DNA from: Aliivibrio sifiae
GTDB lineage: Bacteria > Pseudomonadota > Gammaproteobacteria > Enterobacterales > Vibrionaceae
DNA: 64,000 bases
NCBI RefSeq assembly: GCF_002954715.1
Contig: NZ_MSCP01000005.1
Coordinates: forward strand, 9,172-73,171
Reading direction: 5' to 3'
Part shown: positions 26,147-34,086 of the stretch, in pieces
How positions within the stretch are numbered: the first letter of the stretch is position 1
Layout of the letters: every line of letters begins with the position of its first letter
Program-made: the position numbers and the translations under genes
Notes under the pieces: model-generated
Database searches by the model: none
What the model saw: only the letters and a program-made list of their open reading frames with translations
What the model was told of the DNA's origin: nothing

Positions 26147-26647
26147 ATGACACATTCATTTACGGCATTGGCCATCGCGCTCATGCTGAGCACCCTTTCG
26201 TCTTCTGTTTATGCCAGCGCCCGCTCTTATGACGGCTGGACGTCAACCTATTCTCGCTCAAATCCGTTACGGGCGTGCCCAAAACATTGCGAATTAATCA
26301 CAACAAGTAGCCAAGTCTATGGCGTTCCTAGCTCATTAATTTTGGCCATCATCAAACAGGAGAGTAATTTCAATGCAAACGCCCAAAGTCACAAAGGAGC
26401 CAAAGGGTTAATGCAGTTAATGGACATGAACTCGACGGGCATCGACCCCTTTAATCCCAAAGAAAACATAGAAAGAGGCACGGCTTTGCTGTCTCGCTTG
26501 CTTGGTCAATACGACAGTATTGAGTTAGCCCTGGCCGCGTACAACGCGGGGGAGGGAAACGTCAGAAAATATGGCGGTATCCCGCCATTTAAAGAAACAC
26601 GGAACTACATAAAAAAAGTCATGCATTACTATCAAGGATACCAATGA
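26147..26647 (+). CDS. Lytic transglycosylase (VirB1/PilT-like)
   Basis: I chose the ATG at 26147 because AAAGG is seven bases ahead and a signal peptide follows directly (ALAIALMLSTLSSSVYA). The SLT domain contains the catalytic Glu in IIKQESNFNANAQS (about 71), then GAKGLMQLM and LALAAYNAGEGNVRKYGG. It cuts peptidoglycan to let the secretion channel or the pilus pass. It overlaps the next gene. Confidence 0.88.
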   Translation: MTHSFTALAIALMLSTLSSSVYASARSYDGWTSTYSRSNPLRACPKHCELITTSSQVYGVPSSLILAIIKQESNFNANAQSHKGAKGLMQLMDMNSTGIDPFNPKENIERGTALLSRLLGQYDSIELALAAYNAGEGNVRKYGGIPPFKETRNYIKKVMHYYQGYQ

Positions 26648-27132
26648 TGAAACGACACCTACCGCTCTCTTTTCTTTTGTGCCTACCTCTCTTTATTTCA
26701 CTCACTTACTCACCACCATTAATGGCCGCCTCTGATGACGCCTGTGCCATTTGGATGTGTTTACCGACAGGGTTTGGTGAAGGGTGCGATGGACCACACC
26801 GAGAATTTAGAAAACGAACGTTAAAACATCAACCGGCGATGCCGAGGTGGTCTTCTTGCCAAAAAGAAACGGAGGTTGGCCCTCCGGTTCGAGACGTTTA
26901 CACCAATAAAACGGGCGTTGCTGCCGTCATCCCCACGCATACGGTGTGTGCACGTCATGATAAAAATGGCTGTCTTTCGTCTCAATACATTGAAGAGAAA
27001 ATAATCAAAAACCGTCAATGTCGCTATAACTCAAAAAATGGCACGCGCACACCGACGGGCTGCTCGCATACCCTCAATTACACCGAGATTTATAAGAACG
27101 GTTTTCTCTTTGGGAAAACGGCTTATTACTAA
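26644..27132 (+). CDS. TrbM-like conjugal transfer protein
   Basis: 162 aa with a signal peptide (FLLCLPLFISLTYSPPLMA). The mature start DDACAIWMCLPTGFGEGCDG resembles the Cys-rich start of TrbM proteins of IncP-type systems. Eight or more Cys in a periplasmic product imply disulfides. It overlaps the transglycosylase gene and precedes virB11. TrbM is needed for transfer but its role is not settled. Confidence 0.55.
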   Translation: MMKRHLPLSFLLCLPLFISLTYSPPLMAASDDACAIWMCLPTGFGEGCDGPHREFRKRTLKHQPAMPRWSSCQKETEVGPPVRDVYTNKTGVAAVIPTHTVCARHDKNGCLSSQYIEEKIIKNRQCRYNSKNGTRTPTGCSHTLNYTEIYKNGFLFGKTAYY

Positions 27133-27177
27133 CCTTATCCACAAAAAATGCGCATAACCTGTGAATGGACATTATTT

Positions 27178-28191
27178 ATGAATAACACAATAAGTACTAT
27201 ATTTGGTGAGGTGCCCATTGCTAAGCAGTATGAATGGCAATGGGTTGAAGACAATTTCAAACCCCTTAAAAAGTGGTTTCAATGTGAAGGCGTGACCGAA
27301 ATCTTTGTGGATAGGTTTGATTCGATTTCCATCGAGAGAAATGGAAAAATAGAAAAAACTGACAGCACCTTTGGCAACGAGCAAACGCTTCAAAACCTCA
27401 TTACTCAAATTGCACTGTGCCTCAACCAAACCTTAACCGATGAATCCCCCATCATGGACGCCAGATTGCCAGATTGCTCTCGATTGTGTTGCACCATGCC
27501 AAGCGTCACGCCTCAAGGCGCAACCATCACGTTACGTGTGGCACCCAAAGACTTAATCAGTCTTGAACAATTGGTTGAGTTTAAAGCCCTGAGCGCTGAC
27601 ATGGCCAACACCTTACAGCGACACATTCAACAAGGCAGCAACCTCATCGTTTCTGGAAATACCGGCTCAGGAAAAACAACATTGCTTCGCGCCTTAGCGC
27701 GATTCATTCCTCTGAACGAGCGCATCATTACTTGTGAAGATACTCAAGAGTTGTATTTAGATTGGTTGCTCTATCGCGTATCACTCGAAGCCCCGAATCG
27801 AAAAGGCAGTGAAGTCGAAATGAAGAATCTGATTGAAACCGCCCTTCGTATGAGGCCCGACAGAATATGGGTCGGTGAAATAAGAAAAGCGGCGGCCGCC
27901 GATGCCTTTCTGCAAGCCATCAATACGGGCCACTCAGGTTGTGTGACCACCATTCACGCCAACAACACAATTGATGCGGTATCGCGCTTACAGTATCTCA
28001 TTGCAAGCCAAGGCCTGATTAGTTTTGAGTTGGCAGAAAAACAAATCATGGGCTCTGTAAATGTCCTGATCCACGCCAGTCGTCATGCCGACTACGGCAG
28101 ACGAATAACCGAAATCACGGAAATTAAAAACGGAAAATTCATTCCCGTTTTTACGTTTAATCCTCAAACCATGGAGCACGAAATAAACTAA
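27178..28191 (+). CDS. virB11: VirB11-like T4SS ATPase
   Basis: About 337 aa from the ATG at 27178; an ATG at 27148 is also possible. Walker A (VSGNTGSGKTTLLRAL) lies near residue 158. Walker B with LRMRPDRIWVGEIR lies near 225, and the His box GHSGCVTTIHANN near 250. This is the hexameric ATPase at the base of the channel. It ends the long plus-strand array and meets a convergent gene after eight bases. Confidence 0.92.
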   Translation: MNNTISTIFGEVPIAKQYEWQWVEDNFKPLKKWFQCEGVTEIFVDRFDSISIERNGKIEKTDSTFGNEQTLQNLITQIALCLNQTLTDESPIMDARLPDCSRLCCTMPSVTPQGATITLRVAPKDLISLEQLVEFKALSADMANTLQRHIQQGSNLIVSGNTGSGKTTLLRALARFIPLNERIITCEDTQELYLDWLLYRVSLEAPNRKGSEVEMKNLIETALRMRPDRIWVGEIRKAAAADAFLQAINTGHSGCVTTIHANNTIDAVSRLQYLIASQGLISFELAEKQIMGSVNVLIHASRHADYGRRITEITEIKNGKFIPVFTFNPQTMEHEIN

Positions 28192-28198
28192 AGCCCGA

Positions 28199-28513
28199 TC
28201 ACTTATCATTCGTGGGAAGTTCAGTTGGCCATGGATAAATAAGTACTTGTTTAAGGATCTCTTGCCACAAAAAGTGACTTTTAAGTGGATTGTTATGTTT
28301 TGCCGGTACATTAGGTGCACTCGCCCAAAAACGAGGCCCCGGTTCATTTGTTGTTTGAGACACAACAAGCGCACTTAACGCTGGCGCACCAACCTCTGCG
28401 AGTCGTTGATTTAGCTGACTCAAGGAGACTTCCCAAGACTGAGGGGAATACCACTCTCTCGTTTTAAGTTTATAATCATTCGTTAAATCAGAATACGTTT
28501 CGGGTTCTTCCAT
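28199..28513 (-). CDS. Hypothetical soluble protein, 104 aa
   Basis: Convergent with virB11. The middle (LSQLNQRLAEVGAPALSALVVSQTTNEPGPRFWA) has the look of a conserved segment seen in some phage and DNA-processing proteins, where ALVV plus PGxxF recurs. I cannot name the family. There is no signal or membrane segment. Probably real. Confidence 0.5.
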   Translation of the reverse strand: MEEPETYSDLTNDYKLKTREWYSPQSWEVSLSQLNQRLAEVGAPALSALVVSQTTNEPGPRFWASAPNVPAKHNNPLKSHFLWQEILKQVLIYPWPTELPTNDK

Positions 28514-28642
28514 GACACCAAGATGTCATAAATAATATGGATATCTACGCTCACTTCTCTATCCTTTTTATAATAACCGATGATTAACATATAGTTATAA
28601 AAAGAGAAATACTCTAGCTTAAAAAGGAAAATATAATTTTTT

Positions 28643-29056
28643 CTACACAAACCTGTGTACTGAGCCTTTAAATGAAGTCATCCCCTTATTAACTAACGCC
28701 TGATATTGGTACTTCATCAAACAACGTCCCTCTTCTTCGTTGATATATTGAGCCCCTTCAATTTTTATCTTCAAAGATAAAAATGAAACACGATCCAACA
28801 ATGCACTATCAACCCCCTCAAGATGTGAATAACCTTGGACCAATATTGATAAATACCTTTCATCATTTCTATTAATATTCGTGTTAATAAAAAACCCATT
28901 AAGAACGTGTAGTCGCTCCCCATTATCTTTAACGACACACACCAAATAAACATAACGATACGGGAGATCATTGCTCGTTAATTCATACACGGTATGTGAC
29001 ATTTTATTGTCGTTGAAAACACAAGAAAACGGAACGTAAGCTCGTTCATTTCTCAT
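28643..29056 (-). CDS. Hypothetical protein, 137 aa
   Basis: A soluble, beta-rich product (YRYVYLVCVVKDNGERLHVLNGFFI) without motifs that I recognise. It is read in the same direction as the previous gene and diverges from the H-NS-like gene. Its AT content resembles that of its neighbours. Confidence 0.5.
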   Translation of the reverse strand: MRNERAYVPFSCVFNDNKMSHTVYELTSNDLPYRYVYLVCVVKDNGERLHVLNGFFINTNINRNDERYLSILVQGYSHLEGVDSALLDRVSFLSLKIKIEGAQYINEEEGRCLMKYQYQALVNKGMTSFKGSVHRFV

Positions 29057-29221
29057 TTCAAACCCTCATCAAATCAACTGCCTCCACTGTACGTTGAAAC
29101 AACAAATTGAACATGTACCGAACGTGAAGTGACTCGAAAATCACAAAGCATTTAGAAAAGAATCTCATCCAGCTCAACAACCAACCCTTAAAAACTAACT
29201 CTTAACATCAAAGGATCTCCT

Positions 29222-29650
29222 ATGACTCCAGTATTAAAAACACTCTTAAACACACGAACGCTTCGTAAAGCACTTAACCAAGCCACACTAAAGCAACGTG
29301 AAAGCGTACTTAATAACATCACTCTATTGAACGATGAAATTAAAGCCACACTCCAAAAAAAAGCCGAAGAGGACGCACTAAAACAGCAAGAGCTTGAGCT
29401 ATTCAAACAACACATCATTGAGAAAGGCATCGACTTTACGGCTCTCTCAAAACTCATGACAGGCAAATCCAAAGCCAACAAGAAACCCGAAAAAGGAGCC
29501 ACCGAAAAACCACGACTACCTCTCACTTATCACTACGAAAAAGACGGTGAAATGAAACAATGGAATGGCAAAGGTGACACACCAAACGTCATAAAAAAAG
29601 CCATTGAAAATGGATTAGAATTATCCGACTTTCTGAGAAAGGAGTCATAA
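29222..29650 (+). CDS. H-NS-like nucleoid protein
   Basis: 142 aa. The N-terminal half is a helical dimerisation region (QRESVLNNITLLNDEIKATLQKKAEEDALKQQELELF). The C-terminus (LTYHYEKDGEMKQWNGKGDT, then PNVIKKAIENGLELSDFLRK) matches the H-NS DNA-binding domain. The usual core loop motif is QGR, but here the Arg is replaced by Asp (GKGDTP), which may alter AT-minor-groove binding. Plasmid H-NS proteins silence transfer genes and reduce the cost to the host. It lies three bases before the next gene. Confidence 0.8.
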   Translation: MTPVLKTLLNTRTLRKALNQATLKQRESVLNNITLLNDEIKATLQKKAEEDALKQQELELFKQHIIEKGIDFTALSKLMTGKSKANKKPEKGATEKPRLPLTYHYEKDGEMKQWNGKGDTPNVIKKAIENGLELSDFLRKES

Positions 29651-29652
29651 CG

Positions 29653-29934
29653 ATGAGTCAGATTGATAAATTAAGCGGCTGCGAAATAAGTAAAATTATC
29701 GAAGGGATTGGTTATGATAATCTTTCTTTGTTTTGTGATAAAGACGAATTCATTTCTCGTTTATCCAATGAGGCTTTACTCGATTCAATCGTCAATGATA
29801 ACAACAGAGACATCGAGATGTTAATCCTTCAACTCTATTCAAGCTTGCTTGAGTATCCAGAAACGGCGGCCAATAAAACGAAAATGGAAGCCATGAAAAA
29901 ACGCATTTCACTGGAAACCCTCTATTCGACATAG
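29653..29934 (+). CDS. Hypothetical acidic protein, 93 aa
   Basis: It follows the H-NS-like gene by three bases in the same operon. The product is acidic and helical (EISKIIEGIGYDNLSLFCDKDEFISRLSNEALLDSIV). It could be a partner or modulator of the H-NS-like protein. It is not recognised. A short terminator-like stem (AGCAA/TTGCT followed by T6) lies just after its stop. Confidence 0.5.
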   Translation: MSQIDKLSGCEISKIIEGIGYDNLSLFCDKDEFISRLSNEALLDSIVNDNNRDIEMLILQLYSSLLEYPETAANKTKMEAMKKRISLETLYST

Positions 29935-30188
29935 CAAGGCCTTTGCTTTTTTAAATCGCTCTTTCTGTCTTTTCAATCACGTCCTTTCCTCGCTTTTTCT
30001 TCTCTGTTTTTTTCTCGTCACCCTCTCGTCTTTCTCTAAAAAATAAGAGCGACATTTCAATCCTTAAGGATTGCTAAATGGCTCGAATGCTCAAGTGAAA
30101 CACAACGAGCCCAAGCGAGAAAGTGAACTGTTTTTCAAACTTAACGACGACGTGCCACGCACGAGAGAAGTTTTAGTTTGTCCTGCTT

Positions 30189-30262
30189 AAAAAAAGAGTC
30201 AATCGCTGAAAGCGTCCCCCATCGTGGGGGGAAGAGCGTAGCGAAATTGGTACTCTTTTTTT
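30189..30262. repeat. Nested inverted repeats (cruciform-like block)
   Basis: An outer perfect 11-bp arm pair AAAAAAAGAGT (30189-30199) and ACTCTTTTTTT (30252-30262) encloses CAAT..CGCT pairing with AGCG..ATTG. Inside these are CGCT/AGCG and a hairpin CCCCCA/TGGGGG with a 3-base loop. The block can fold as one long multi-branch structure. It may be a terminator, a structured RNA or part of oriT. Confidence 0.6.
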
Positions 30263-30410
30263 CAGTGCGAAGCATCTAACGCCGCGTTGAGCCCCGCGAA
30301 ACCAAGTTAGACGGGGGAGCCGAAATAAACGTGTAGCCCAAGCGTAAAGCACGAGCCTCCCCAGAGGCGTTTTATTTTGGGGGCTTGCCCCGCACAACCG
30401 TTGAGTAACA

Positions 30411-30514
30411 CGAGACCAAGCCCGTTTTGGTAGATGATTAGGCTAATTTTGAGCAAGTTAGGAACGACACGGCCAAAAGGAGCAGAAATCACCTTCAAAA
30501 GGGGCTTGGTCTCG
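30411..30514. repeat. 13-bp perfect inverted repeat, 78-base spacer
   Basis: CGAGACCAAGCCC (30411-30423) and GGGCTTGGTCTCG (30502-30514). Such long arms at a distance are common at oriT and at recombination or regulator sites. Confidence 0.6.
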
Positions 30515-30679
30515 CGTAGCGATACGGTTTGCGCGCTCTTGACTTGCTCCCTGTCGGACGTTCAGGACAGAGGGGAGATTTCTGTTGACCTTGACCTTAA
30601 AAGACTGAAAAAACACGTTTTTTCTGTATCTCTTACTCGCGAGCGAGTATCCCTTCTCGCTTTTTATTTTTCTTCCACT

Positions 30680-30750
30680 CGGTGTCTGCTTTCGGTGTCC
30701 GCGCTCGGTGTTACCAAGACATCGAGCCTTGACACCGAGCGCTAACACCG
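30680..30750. promoter_or_regulatory. 13-base-phased CGGTGT repeat array ahead of mobB
   Basis: CGGTGT occurs at 30680, 30693 and 30706, and its complement ACACCG at 30732 and 30745. Steps are 13, 13, 26 and 13 bases. The central pair is part of an 11-bp inverted repeat (GCGCTCGGTGT / ACACCGAGCGC). The array ends 30 bases before the mobB start. It looks like a multi-site binding region for a regulator or relaxosome protein. Confidence 0.6.
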
Positions 30751-30780
30751 AGGATCACAATATTTAGAGGTTTACTCACC

Positions 30781-32733
30781 ATGTTCGAGTCCATCGAATT
30801 CGCACTCTTTAAAATCGCAATTCTCACAGGATCGGCTCTCTACTCATTCACCGATTCGTGGGGATGGTTGCTCTCGCTTTTAGCGGGAATTGGTTTGCCT
30901 ACGATCTACTTTGACAAACCAAAAACGGAGCGAGAAGAGACGATCACCCGTCGCGCTATCATCGCATTGTCCATTTTGTTCGTTCTCTTTGGTACGCTAT
31001 CAAATATCACGATCCCCTGGGTTCTCATTTGGATCCAAAGTGCTCAACTCGATCACGTAATTACTGTGAACTATTCATGGCGAGCCTATTTATTGTGGCC
31101 AAGTTTATTCATCGGAATAACACTGCACATCGTCGTTCGCCGTCAACTTTCACCATTAAAAAATAAAATCAAAACGGACTTAACAAAAAAATCAGCCCTT
31201 GTTCGAGAAGAGCGAACGGACGTGAGAAACATTCGCCAGTTTTTACCCGAAACGATGGAATACGATCCACTGGACCACATTGACTTAAGCAAGGGAATGT
31301 TTGTCGGATTAGACAGACATCAACAACCTCAATACATCCCTATGGCGGATTGGCAAAAACAACACGCCGATATTTTAGGAACGACGGGCGCGGGTAAAGG
31401 GGTTGCCTCTGGAATGTTACTTTATCAGAGCATCATGGCGGATGAAGGCGTCTTTGTTTTGGATCCAAAAAACGATGAATGGGCGCCACATTTATTTCGC
31501 TATGCCTGCGAGCAAGCAGGAAAACCCTTTTACTTAATCGATCTCAATCGCAAAGAATATCAACTCGATTTATTTGCGGACATCAACGAAGATCAAATTG
31601 AAGAGCTGCTCGTGGCTGGATTAAGTTTGGCTGAAAAAGGCGACATCGCGGACTTCTATCGTATCGATGATAGAAAAGCGGCTCGTGAAACGCCACGCCT
31701 TGCCAATGATGAAGAAATGAGATCCATTGAAGGGTTATTTAACAGTGAGTACGTTCAATCTATTTCAGACAACATCAAAGCCTTTTATGGAAAAATGGAA
31801 GAGCTTGCTTTAGTTCAATCCATCAATGCCATTGGAGGATTAAACCTAAAAGACATTTTTGATCACGGAGGGTGTTGTTACATCATTGGCTCGCTGCGTA
31901 ACAGTAAAATCATCATCGCACAGCGCATGATCTTAATTCGGTTGTTTCAATTGGCCGAAGAAAGAGATCGAGTTAAAAGCAAACCCAGACCCATCGCCAT
32001 TTTCTTAGATGAATTGAAATACCATTTATCAAAGGCCGCACTTGAAGGATTAGGCGCCGCCCGTGATAAAGGCGTTCACATTATCATGGCCCATCAATCG
32101 GTGGCCGACTTAAAAGACTGCCCCGCCGACTTAAACGGTGAAGCCGTTGTCGGTGCAGTGGTAGAGAACACTAAATTTAAACTGGTGTATAAACTGCAAG
32201 ATCCCGAAACCGCCGAGTGGGTATCTAAAATGTCAGGCACCATTTTAGTGGATGATGAAACCAGGCAAATAGAAAGCAGTCGAGTACTCACAGAAAATGT
32301 ATCAACCGATCGCAGCGTTCGTCTTGCTGAGCGCTACTTTGTAGACACCAATATGTTGCAGAGCTTGCCTAATGGCGTCAGTTATATTTTCACCCCAAGT
32401 GAGCCACCGAGACCCTCTTTAATTTCGCCCATCAAAGTCAAAAAAGAAACATTGAAATACCACTCAGTCAACGAGCAACAGAGCGTTGATATCAAAACTC
32501 CATTAGATACCAATGAAGATGAAGACTTTGAAATTAACACCACACCGAATACCTCATTCATTGACAACCCCCCTTTGAACTCAGCGCCCAAAGACGATCT
32601 ATTTTCAGAAGAGAATGAAGCTGATTTTGATTTTGGATCTCCTACAGACAAAGAGGAGCTACCTCAATTATCCGAAGAAGAATTAGAAAGGCAAGCCAAC
32701 GAATTATTTGAACAAATGACAATGAAGGAATAA
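30781..32733 (+). CDS. mobB: MobB-like type IV coupling protein
   Basis: 650 aa, close to the length of CloDF13 MobB. Three or four N-terminal membrane segments lie in about residues 5-130. Walker A (LGTTGAGKGVASGMLLYQS) starts near 199 and Walker B (PIAIFLDELKYHLS) near 405, with AAARDKGVHIIMAHQS-like text after it. The tail is acidic. It brings the relaxase-DNA complex to the secretion channel. The paired mobC and the length argue for the CloDF13 MobB branch. Confidence 0.88.
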   Translation: MFESIEFALFKIAILTGSALYSFTDSWGWLLSLLAGIGLPTIYFDKPKTEREETITRRAIIALSILFVLFGTLSNITIPWVLIWIQSAQLDHVITVNYSWRAYLLWPSLFIGITLHIVVRRQLSPLKNKIKTDLTKKSALVREERTDVRNIRQFLPETMEYDPLDHIDLSKGMFVGLDRHQQPQYIPMADWQKQHADILGTTGAGKGVASGMLLYQSIMADEGVFVLDPKNDEWAPHLFRYACEQAGKPFYLIDLNRKEYQLDLFADINEDQIEELLVAGLSLAEKGDIADFYRIDDRKAARETPRLANDEEMRSIEGLFNSEYVQSISDNIKAFYGKMEELALVQSINAIGGLNLKDIFDHGGCCYIIGSLRNSKIIIAQRMILIRLFQLAEERDRVKSKPRPIAIFLDELKYHLSKAALEGLGAARDKGVHIIMAHQSVADLKDCPADLNGEAVVGAVVENTKFKLVYKLQDPETAEWVSKMSGTILVDDETRQIESSRVLTENVSTDRSVRLAERYFVDTNMLQSLPNGVSYIFTPSEPPRPSLISPIKVKKETLKYHSVNEQQSVDIKTPLDTNEDEDFEINTTPNTSFIDNPPLNSAPKDDLFSEENEADFDFGSPTDKEELPQLSEEELERQANELFEQMTMKE

Positions 32734-32737
32734 CCCA

Positions 32738-33277
32738 ATGAAATTTCATAATAAAAAACTCGCCTTACTGTGGCAACACGACTTATTAGTACCAGCATCA
32801 AAAAGAAAACCGGTAGATGGGCAATTTATTTTCAGTAGTTTGTTTTCTGTGTACGCGTTCTCCACCAAAAACGACAACAGCTTGCAGACGGCTTTTGCGA
32901 AAAAAGTCATAGAGAAAATTGGAGATGATCTTCGAGCCTCTCGCCTAACAATAAAAAACGATATTTCACAATTTAAAAAAGACATTGATCCCATTGAGCT
33001 TCGAGTGTTTGAACCCAACAACCAATACCCATTAACGATCAATCAAGAAAAAGTGTGCCCTCAGAACACCATGCTTGTAAAAATATTCTTAGCCATTGAT
33101 GACTTCATTATTGAACTCAATAAAGCGTTATTTACAGGAGAATTGAATAACCAACAAAAACGGGCTTATCAAACGGGATTATTGGATAACCTAACCAAGC
33201 ACCTCATAACCCTCAATAAAACCTGCATTGATTTTCATAAGCTCAGAAAAAGTCAGTTAGAAAAGGAGAAGGTATGA
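32738..33277 (+). CDS. Unknown protein between mobB and mobC, 179 aa
   Basis: Soluble and helical. It starts four bases after mobB and overlaps mobC by four, so it belongs to the mobilisation operon. The middle (LFSVYAFSTKNDNSLQTAFAKKVIEKIGDDL) and the helical tail loosely resemble the DUF1845/AcaB-type proteins found in conjugative elements. That match is uncertain. A relaxosome accessory role is plausible. Confidence 0.55.
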   Translation: MKFHNKKLALLWQHDLLVPASKRKPVDGQFIFSSLFSVYAFSTKNDNSLQTAFAKKVIEKIGDDLRASRLTIKNDISQFKKDIDPIELRVFEPNNQYPLTINQEKVCPQNTMLVKIFLAIDDFIIELNKALFTGELNNQQKRAYQTGLLDNLTKHLITLNKTCIDFHKLRKSQLEKEKV

Positions 33278-34011
33278 TAATTACAGATCCTAAAAAAAGA
33301 GGAGAAAGAAGCGCAGAAAAACAAGCACTAGTCTTAGCGTTCTTAAAACAAGAAACCTACAGCGACATCACTAACTTAATGCTGCTATTGAATTATAAAA
33401 AACGTCAGCCATTAGATCGCTTATTACAAAAAATTAAAAGGTATGGTTTTATCGAAAAGTTTGAATACGGATTCAGAGACATCAAAATCAAAGTGTGGGG
33501 AATAACCATCGAAGGGATGACCGAAACCGTTAATTTAAACGATACAGAAGACTTTCAACATTTTGAACCCTCAAAAATAAAAACATGGACCATGGTTCAT
33601 CACTTAATGAATCAAGAAGTACGTATTTATTTAGAGCGTAATGGATGGAACCATTGGCAAAATGCCGACCGCTACCTTTTTAGAAAAAAATACCCTGTGC
33701 CCCACCGCCCCGACGCATTAATTATCGCACCCAACGGACACACAATTGCGATAGAAACCGAACGAACGCTAAAAACAAAACCTCGATATCAAGAAATACT
33801 AAAAAGTCATTTGTTAGCTAAAAAAAATAAGTACTGGTCAAAAGTCATCTATGTTGTGCCTGACATAAAAACCAAAATAGCCTTAACTAACCGCTTTAAC
33901 AACATTGCTTATGTCAACATGAATGGCTCTCGAATTACCCTAACCGATGAGCACAGAAAAACCTTTCATATATTCACTCTTGATGAAATGAAAACTCTCG
34001 TCATTACCTAA
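33274..34011 (+). CDS. mobC: MobC-like MOB_C relaxase
   Basis: 245 aa, near the CloDF13 MobC length. An N-terminal winged-helix-like part (LNYKKRQPLDRLLQKIKRYGFI) precedes the core HRPDALIIAPNGHTIAIETE then RTLKTKPRY near residues 143-171. In MOB_C relaxases this D..E..K core, of the PD-(D/E)xK type, replaces the usual Tyr/His-triad relaxase site. It nicks the plasmid at oriT. It sits directly downstream of its coupling protein. Confidence 0.82.
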   Translation: MIITDPKKRGERSAEKQALVLAFLKQETYSDITNLMLLLNYKKRQPLDRLLQKIKRYGFIEKFEYGFRDIKIKVWGITIEGMTETVNLNDTEDFQHFEPSKIKTWTMVHHLMNQEVRIYLERNGWNHWQNADRYLFRKKYPVPHRPDALIIAPNGHTIAIETERTLKTKPRYQEILKSHLLAKKNKYWSKVIYVVPDIKTKIALTNRFNNIAYVNMNGSRITLTDEHRKTFHIFTLDEMKTLVIT

Positions 34012-34029
34012 CAAGCCCCCTGCTTAATT

Positions 34030-34063
34030 AAGGCACTTCACTCATCGAGTTAAGTGCCTTTTT
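34030..34063 (+). terminator. Intrinsic terminator of the mob operon
   Basis: A perfect 9-bp stem AAGGCACTT / AAGTGCCTT with a 13-base loop is followed by TTTTT. It lies 20 bases after the mobC stop and before topB. Confidence 0.85.
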
Positions 34064-34086
34064 CTAATTATAAATAAGGACTCTTT

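Larger units (their letters stand above)
29935..30780. other. Structured non-coding region upstream of mobB (oriT/control candidate)
   Basis: About 850 bases of DNA with unusual composition and no convincing gene. It holds a perfect 16-bp palindrome (CAATCCTTAAGGATTG, 30058-30073) and a nested hairpin block (30189-30262). It also has a 13-bp inverted repeat at long range (30411-30514), a hairpin GAAAAAA/TTTTTTC (30607-30624) and TACTCGC/GCGAGTA (30634-30649). A phased repeat array lies just ahead of mobB. In CloDF13, which has the same mob gene types, oriT lies next to mobB/mobC. That makes this the best place to look for oriT. No nic site was identified. Confidence 0.45.

Noticed and set aside
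30270-30320. attC-like motif with RYYYAAC and GTTRRRY boxes
   Set aside because: ATCTAAC and GTTAGAC flank GTTGAGC, but the matching inner L' box is missing and no integron gene cassette lies beside it.
30434-30748. Overlapping ORFs on both strands ahead of mobB
   Set aside because: They cover the phased repeats and hairpins, lack ribosome sites and show no protein motifs.
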